DNA of 64,000 nt, taken from assembly GCF_910592395.1 (NCBI RefSeq), contig NC_088324.1, forward strand, positions 12,550,953 to 12,614,952, written 5' to 3'. Within the stretch, counting starts at the first letter, position 1, and each line of letters begins with the position of its first letter. This document shows positions 58,772 to 64,000 of the stretch, piece after piece. Source of the stretch: Lineus longissimus (lineage: Eukaryota > Nemertea > Pilidiophora > Heteronemertea > Lineidae). The notes under the pieces were generated by a model. It was not told the DNA's origin and searched no databases. It saw nothing but the letters and a program-made list of their open reading frames with translations. The translations under genes and the position numbers were made by a program.

Positions 58772-59306
58772 GCTGTTGAAGGTATCAGGCCTATTTTGGT
58801 AGTTTGAACATTGTTGAAGGGCCATTGTATAAAACACATTTTGACAAGCAAACAAAATAAATTGAATGGTGGCGCCACCTATGCATATACAGCAGAACTA
58901 GTTACACGGTTGACAGATAAACATTCAACCTCGGCTATTTTGCCGAGCACAGTGTGCCTTTAACAGACAAGTCCAATAAATACAGTCCACTCGACAATGA
59001 AAATACATGTTAAGATACTGCAAATAAATATATATTTAGCTAATATACTCCTCTAACCATTTGCTAACTTGTTCTTTCCAAGATTATCAGAACACGTGGC
59101 ATTGTTGACATTATTGCGCCATGTGGAAAGATGATGTCAACAAAGACACGTGCTTGCCTTGAATTCTGATTGGCTGTCAGATGTACACTATGGCAGAAGT
59201 ATCCTGCAGAAAAAAATTTCGCGTCCCGTCAATACAAAAGTCAAAATAGGTCAAACACAACAGCGCCGTCTGACGGTGGCCAGTGGTACTAGGCTATACG
59301 TGATAT

Positions 59307-62300
59307 TGCGGTTGTTTCGGTTCCTAACCTTTTCGCCCCCAGTCGTTTCGCTCCAAATCGCTCCCTTGGGTCTCATTGGGGAGGGTTTTTTTATTCATGC
59401 GCGGCCAACCCGTAACCGTAGTTCCTAAAAATCATTGATTTCTTGGTCTTCACAGTATGCCAGTGTTGATTCAGCAGTTGTTTTGGCAAATACATGTTTT
59501 AAAGTTTCTGAAACCTGAAGTGCTACTCAATAGACGGCTAACAAGAAACTACACATTTTACTTCTGTTGCCGACGTATGTGTACACTGAACTTGGGATGT
59601 GCGTCGGCCCCGTGTTGAAATGCCGTCCAGTGCAAGTTGGTGCGTTTTTCGCTGATTTGTACAAAATTCAACATATCTCTCAAAAGTTCAATGGTTGACC
59701 CTCGATTTATTTTTTATTTTTGTCTAGCGTAAGCAACTTTCTTTCACGGGAGAATGGTCGCTGTAAGAATTATTCAGGAAGAAATGTATAATATTTGGGG
59801 TTTTCCGTGATTGTCCGGCCCAATTGGCAAGGTTTTGAACAGAGCTAGGAGCAAATGAGACGCTTATGATTTATTAAAGAAATAAAATGCCCGATTTTAA
59901 TCCTGTACAATCAGGAGAATCGGGCATTTCCAGTAATATACGACACAAATGGGTTGTCCTCGTGCAATCATTTTGAAACACATTTTAAAATAAATGTAAC
60001 GTCCTGTTAATCGGGCATGTCATCATCGCGTGTATTCGGGAAAAACTCCCTAACGAGACCTGAGACACGTCGATGTGGTATCTTCAAAGCGAGCGGATCC
60101 AGTAACTCAAGACTTTCTAACCAATCACAGACCCCGTTACGAACGTGTCGGCACTCGAGCAGAAAATGGCGAATTTGTGAGGGAAATTTCAGATTTCAAA
60201 AGTGATAGAAAAAAGTTCCGTGAACATCGATCTAAAGTGACTAGATCCTGGTATGACTTTCACCTATTACAAATATGATATTGCTTTATATTTTGCCCAT
60301 AGATCTTTAAAATTGGGTGTATCAGTAGTACTTTTATCGCCTCTTGAAAGTGGGCGGTCGCTGTTTGTTTGTCGAGTGTACAAATGCATGTAATTTTGCA
60401 ATGTATGCGTGTAGTACTGAGATAGTACATAGGCCTACAGCAGTTAGTCAGTACAATAATTATGTCAGTGATAAAAAACAAAGAGTGATATGGCATTGGG
60501 AGCGACTTGAATATTCACTTCCACTGCGTCGGCATCGAAAGCTATTGAAGTTGTAATGTTTTAACTGCATCGGCTTTATGATGTATGAAAACCAAACCTA
60601 GAGTAGACTACTTTTCTGCATCGGTGGTGTTCGTGATAGTTCGACTGAACTCCGATGTCCTTTGGGGATCGTGGCATGAAACAGAGTCGGCAGCACCGGC
60701 ACCAGAATGATTTCATTCGGGAGTGATGGGAAACGTTCAGGGAATCTCTGATTCTCGATCCCTGGCTTTGGGGATGAGATGAGATGACGGCATGAAACAG
60801 CGTCAGCATCACCGGCATTGACATAAGAATGATTTTTGAGAAGTTCAGCCTGTTTTTCTCCGAAAGTGCTGAAGTAAGAATTTGCTTGTGTTATCGTCAT
60901 AGCGAGCAAAAGTGAGAGTGAGAGGGATTTCTCTCTTTGGTAGTAAGCTTACAATCATTGTTACACCTATTGTAACAATATAAAGATAAACTCTTGCAAA
61001 GTAGGTGTCCAGAACCAAGACCTTTGATTTTTGACAATGATCAACCACAAAACCCATTATATGAGGTCATGACTTATTCTATTGTCACAACCATCAGCTG
61101 AATGATCCTTTTATCAATTGTTATACCACTGCATTAAAAGATTTAAGAAGATCGAATGTGAATGGAAAACCTTTTTGTTGCTTTTGTGATGCCGACTGTC
61201 ACTATAGTCAATAGATATGACTTCAGTGTGAAGACGGCACGAATGTGTAGTTCAGGTCAATCGAGCGTGAAGGATGTACATTGCCCATTGATTCTACAAT
61301 AAGACATGCCTTTCTGGAAATGTTTAATTTGAGAGAAAAAATGTCTTGTTTTGCAATCCACAAATCGATCTCTGCAATGTGAAGACCCATGGTATGATAT
61401 TTACCATTTCTAACGCTTCATTGATGACCCATGCAATATCTAACAGTATACTGGCAGGCTTTGCAGTTTGGACATCTCTCAATACAATTTAACATTGAAC
61501 TCTTAACAAGGAATTCACAGTTGAGTGGTGAGATTTTCAAAAGGCTGCACCACTGACCCGTTACCGGTACTGAAATTCATTCAAATAAATTCTTTATTGA
61601 AATTTGATGGATAGTTATTTATGAGAATTTTGTCCATCAGAGGTTTGGGCACTTGTTGGCATTAGTCCAAGTAAAAGGCCCAAGAAATTAGTTTTCGATA
61701 AGCACCCATGTTTTTCGGTATTTATTGTGTTACTGTTAGTTTGTACATTTACAATGGTGTTCTTTTTGTTGGCTGACCAAATTTTGCAGTAATGTTGTCA
61801 ATCCGTATCAACCCAGGGCTTATGAAACCCTGGCACCGACAATCAAAAGACATTTCCATGGCATTGGTCCAAGGACTAGGAATTCATTGCTAGTGGCCTG
61901 TATGATATAAATCTAACTACTTGGCCTGGTATATTATATCCTAATGCTAATCTGCTAAAAAGGCTATGGTATTACTTACTCGTATTAGGATTATACATGT
62001 TTAAGGCAAGGGGTTGACATTCTGGTCTTGGAGTTGGAGGATAAGTCACAAATTCTGTTACAAATCAACTTTTCTTTCACATGTTTTGACTCTTCTGGTG
62101 AAAAGTCTTTGTACCGGTAACTATCATTTAAAATTTGTGGCTCACTATACATACTACATGTATCATATCGAGAGTGTACTTTCATAAGCTTGTATTTGCA
62201 TGAAAAATTCAAACTTTCTACCTTATTTGAACTGATTACATGTATTATTTTGGCAAGAAAACGGCATTGCAGATGACGGATCTGACAACTGCGATGCCAT

Positions 62301-63510
62301 TTTCCTGGAATGGAAGATTTATGCGTTTCCGGACATGTGGTTTTGAAAGTACGCACTCAAGTCCTTTCTTGACTTGGTCTGATCCCAATCTAAAGAAAGA
62401 TTTGCACTGTTTAAAATTTGCATTCCTGTGTAAAATATTGCCACTATTGGGTTCTAAAGGATTTGTTCCCAGTTCTTGGTAAACTCGTACCTAATTGATT
62501 TTTCATGTAGCGCTATGTGCAGGTGAGAAGATAATTGTTATCAAGTTGCAGACATTGTGGATTAATGAAACGCGACCAACAATAATGGCTGATCGATATG
62601 TGCCCATAGTTAGCATAGTGGGTTGTTCATTATCTTTAATTAATGATCTGATCGCATTGCCTGGCTAATTTGAAGAGCAAAGAAGTCTTTGCATGCAATC
62701 CCCCAGGTGGAAGTGTAATGAAATGTATATTGCTTGGCATGGTTGAAATTCAGGTCTTATCTTATCTTTACAACTGGAACATTGACCTATGTAATTGTTC
62801 ATACTGAACTCTGTTGAAGTCTCTGCTAACAGGCTAAAGTTTTTTTCTGTTGACCCATTGGCTTGTAGATATATTTATGAATTCAATCTCTGACCTCTTC
62901 CCACCCCCTGCCTGAAGGCCTCGAGACAAGAGTCCTAGCCATATGTCAAGTTATGCATGTTTGACAACCCCTCTAGTAAAGACTGGCTGTTGATAAACGT
63001 CTGTTATTTTATATCTTAGCACGCTCAGTGTAGTCTTGGTCTCGTGAAGGTGTTTGGACTTTTCATGGGGTAAGGGTGTCATCATTGCTGAAAATGAAAC
63101 AGGGCACTTGAAATCTTGATAGCGAAGTCTCTTACAACAAGCAAATGACATGGCTTATTATAAGGCTTAGTCTTATTTATGCTTGGGCGTCTCTAAGCTC
63201 GTGTCCTAAGAAGTTAAACACACCTTGGGCAATGGCACAAGAACATATTTATCTTTCTAAAATACATGATAGTATGAAAATTAATTACCTATGGCAAATA
63301 GGCCTTGGGTGAGCCATTCAAAATGATTGGTTTGCCTGATCTGAAGTGAAAGGCTAACATAAACTAAGGTCATATTCAGAGTGATTTTTGGCGTATCCTT
63401 CTTTCTCATATTCAGAGTGAGTTGTGACGTTTGCAACCAACCTAAGTTGAGATTGTAGCAAAGACATTTTTATTTTGCTAATCTGAGACATCCTTCTCGC
63501 CTATTTTCAG
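59307..63510. other. Upstream region of the Ser/Pro-rich gene
   Basis: About 4.2 kb with no supported coding exon. The part from about 59480 to 60270 is locally richer in CpG and may contain the promoter and first exon of the plus-strand gene at 63511. A diverged tandem repeat is at 60660-60837. Open frames at 60017-60278 are unassigned. Confidence 0.45.
60660..60837 (+). repeat. Diverged tandem repeat, period about 110 bp
   Basis: Two copies sharing TTTGGGGAT, GGCATGAAACAG(A/C)GTC, AGCA(C/T)CACCGGCA and AGAATGATTT start near 60660 and 60766. They differ by small indels. Function unknown. Confidence 0.55.
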
Positions 63511-63866
63511 GATACCACAGGCAGCTGAGACTGTTTAAAAGATGAAACGTGGTGCTAGCCCCTCCAAAGGGGCGTCGAAAAAGTCCTCCAGCACACGTGG
63601 AGCGAAGGGAGGACAAAAAACCCCAGTTGGAAAAACCAGTCCCAGTGTTGGAAAGTCTAGTCCTGGAGTTGGAAAACTTTCGCCATCGACCTCTGCTGGA
63701 AAGATATCCCCTGGTGGAAAAATGTCTCCAAGTCCGACGCGGGGGGGATCCAGGATACCTGGACCAGTGAAGAAACCATCACCCGCAGTATCTGAGCCGG
63801 ATATCAGGGAGGAGTCAGAGCCTGCTGTCGAAGAGACATATCGGGAGGAACCGTTAGTTGAAACTG
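63511..63866 (+). CDS. N-terminal exon of a basic Ser/Pro-rich protein (continues beyond window)
   Basis: Acceptor CTATTTTCAG ends at 63510; 31 nt of 5' UTR with stops in all three frames precede the ATG at 63542, so this start is firm. The exon encodes 108 codons and ends GAAACTG/GTAAGT at 63866 in phase 1. The first 80 residues are low-complexity Lys/Ser/Gly/Pro with repeats of the type GKxSPSxG (KTSPSVG, KSSPGVG, KISPGG), then GGSRIPGPVKKPSP and an acidic end (DIREESEPAVEETYREEP). A Ser-Arg-Ile-Pro in a basic Ser/Pro context fits the SxIP end-binding-protein motif of microtubule plus-end trackers; that role is an inference. The rest of the protein is outside the window and I do not recognise the family. 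Confidence 0.75.
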
Positions 63867-64000
63867 GTAAGTGTGCTTGAGTGTGCGACGGGAGACAATG
63901 AATAAGTCAAGTGTCATTTTGAGTTTTTCTAATGTTCTCTGGTCATTTTGTCCATGTTTTCATTTGTTTCCCTCTTTATGATTATCATGTTCTCCTTCGT

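Larger units (their letters stand above)
58229..59306. mobile_element. Inverted-repeat element (about 1.1 kb)
   Basis: About 58229-58369 recurs in reverse complement at about 59133-59306; shared blocks include TGATTGGCTGTCAGATGTAC, GGCAGAAGTATCCTGCAG, TCTGACGGTGGCCAGTGGTA. The right arm has an extra stretch of roughly 20 bp. The ~760 bp between includes an 86-bp tandem duplication and no transposase. It could be a non-autonomous DNA transposon or an inverted duplication of promoter-proximal DNA; I could not define a target-site duplication. Confidence 0.65.

Noticed and set aside
60017-60278. Two overlapping plus-strand frames of 62 and 67 codons in a CpG-richer region
   Set aside because: One looks charged and protein-like (VTRSWYDFHLLQI end), but it has no in-frame ATG and no convincing donor; possibly 5' UTR of the downstream gene.

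Overview
This window is nuclear DNA from an intron-rich animal, most likely a marine invertebrate outside the insects and nematodes. All genes use GT-AG introns (about 200 bp to 8.5 kb). COP1 and FBXW5 are vertebrate-like in domain order, and COP1 is missing from the standard fly and worm models. The intergenic and intronic DNA is AT-rich and scattered with MITEs, a tRNA-derived SINE and poly-C tracts. I cannot name the phylum from sequence alone; a lophotrochozoan is my guess.

Layout. (1) 446-5863, minus strand: a complete 14-exon COP1 (RING, coiled coil, WD40 E3 ligase; 642 aa in my model). (2) 6281-7502, plus: a complete two-exon XRCC2 (RAD51 paralogue), head to head with COP1 across a 417-bp shared promoter. 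(3) 9514-45058, with a probable 5' UTR exon near 48.7 kb, minus: one very large gene for a TBC1D2/Armus-like Rab GAP. It has a PH domain, a Ser/Pro linker built from small cassette exons, coiled coils and a TBC domain with both catalytic fingers. It then runs on, in frame, into a C-terminal beta-propeller that is split by an acidic insert of about 550 residues and ends in one of two homologous alternative last exons. (4) 22903-26270, plus: a three-exon secreted fibrinogen-related protein nested in an 8.5-kb intron of gene 3. (5) 54165-57604, minus: a complete six-exon FBXW5. (6) From 63511, plus: the first coding exon of a basic Ser/Pro-rich protein that leaves the window. In every gene the exon phases join without conflict, and the summed coding lengths of the four complete conserved genes are multiples of three.

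Mobile DNA: a fold-back element with inverted 15-bp minisatellite arms (26.8-28.1 kb), a tRNA-type SINE (33.1 kb), a local cluster of one TA-flanked MITE family (48-53.5 kb), and an inverted-repeat element that contains an 86-bp tandem duplication (58.2-59.3 kb).

The genes do not form one pathway. COP1 and FBXW5 are substrate-recognition parts of cullin-RING ubiquitin ligases, XRCC2 serves homologous recombination, and the TBC gene controls Rab GTPases in endosomal traffic. The most unusual object is the TBC-propeller fusion with its modular, alternatively spliced linker and tail.
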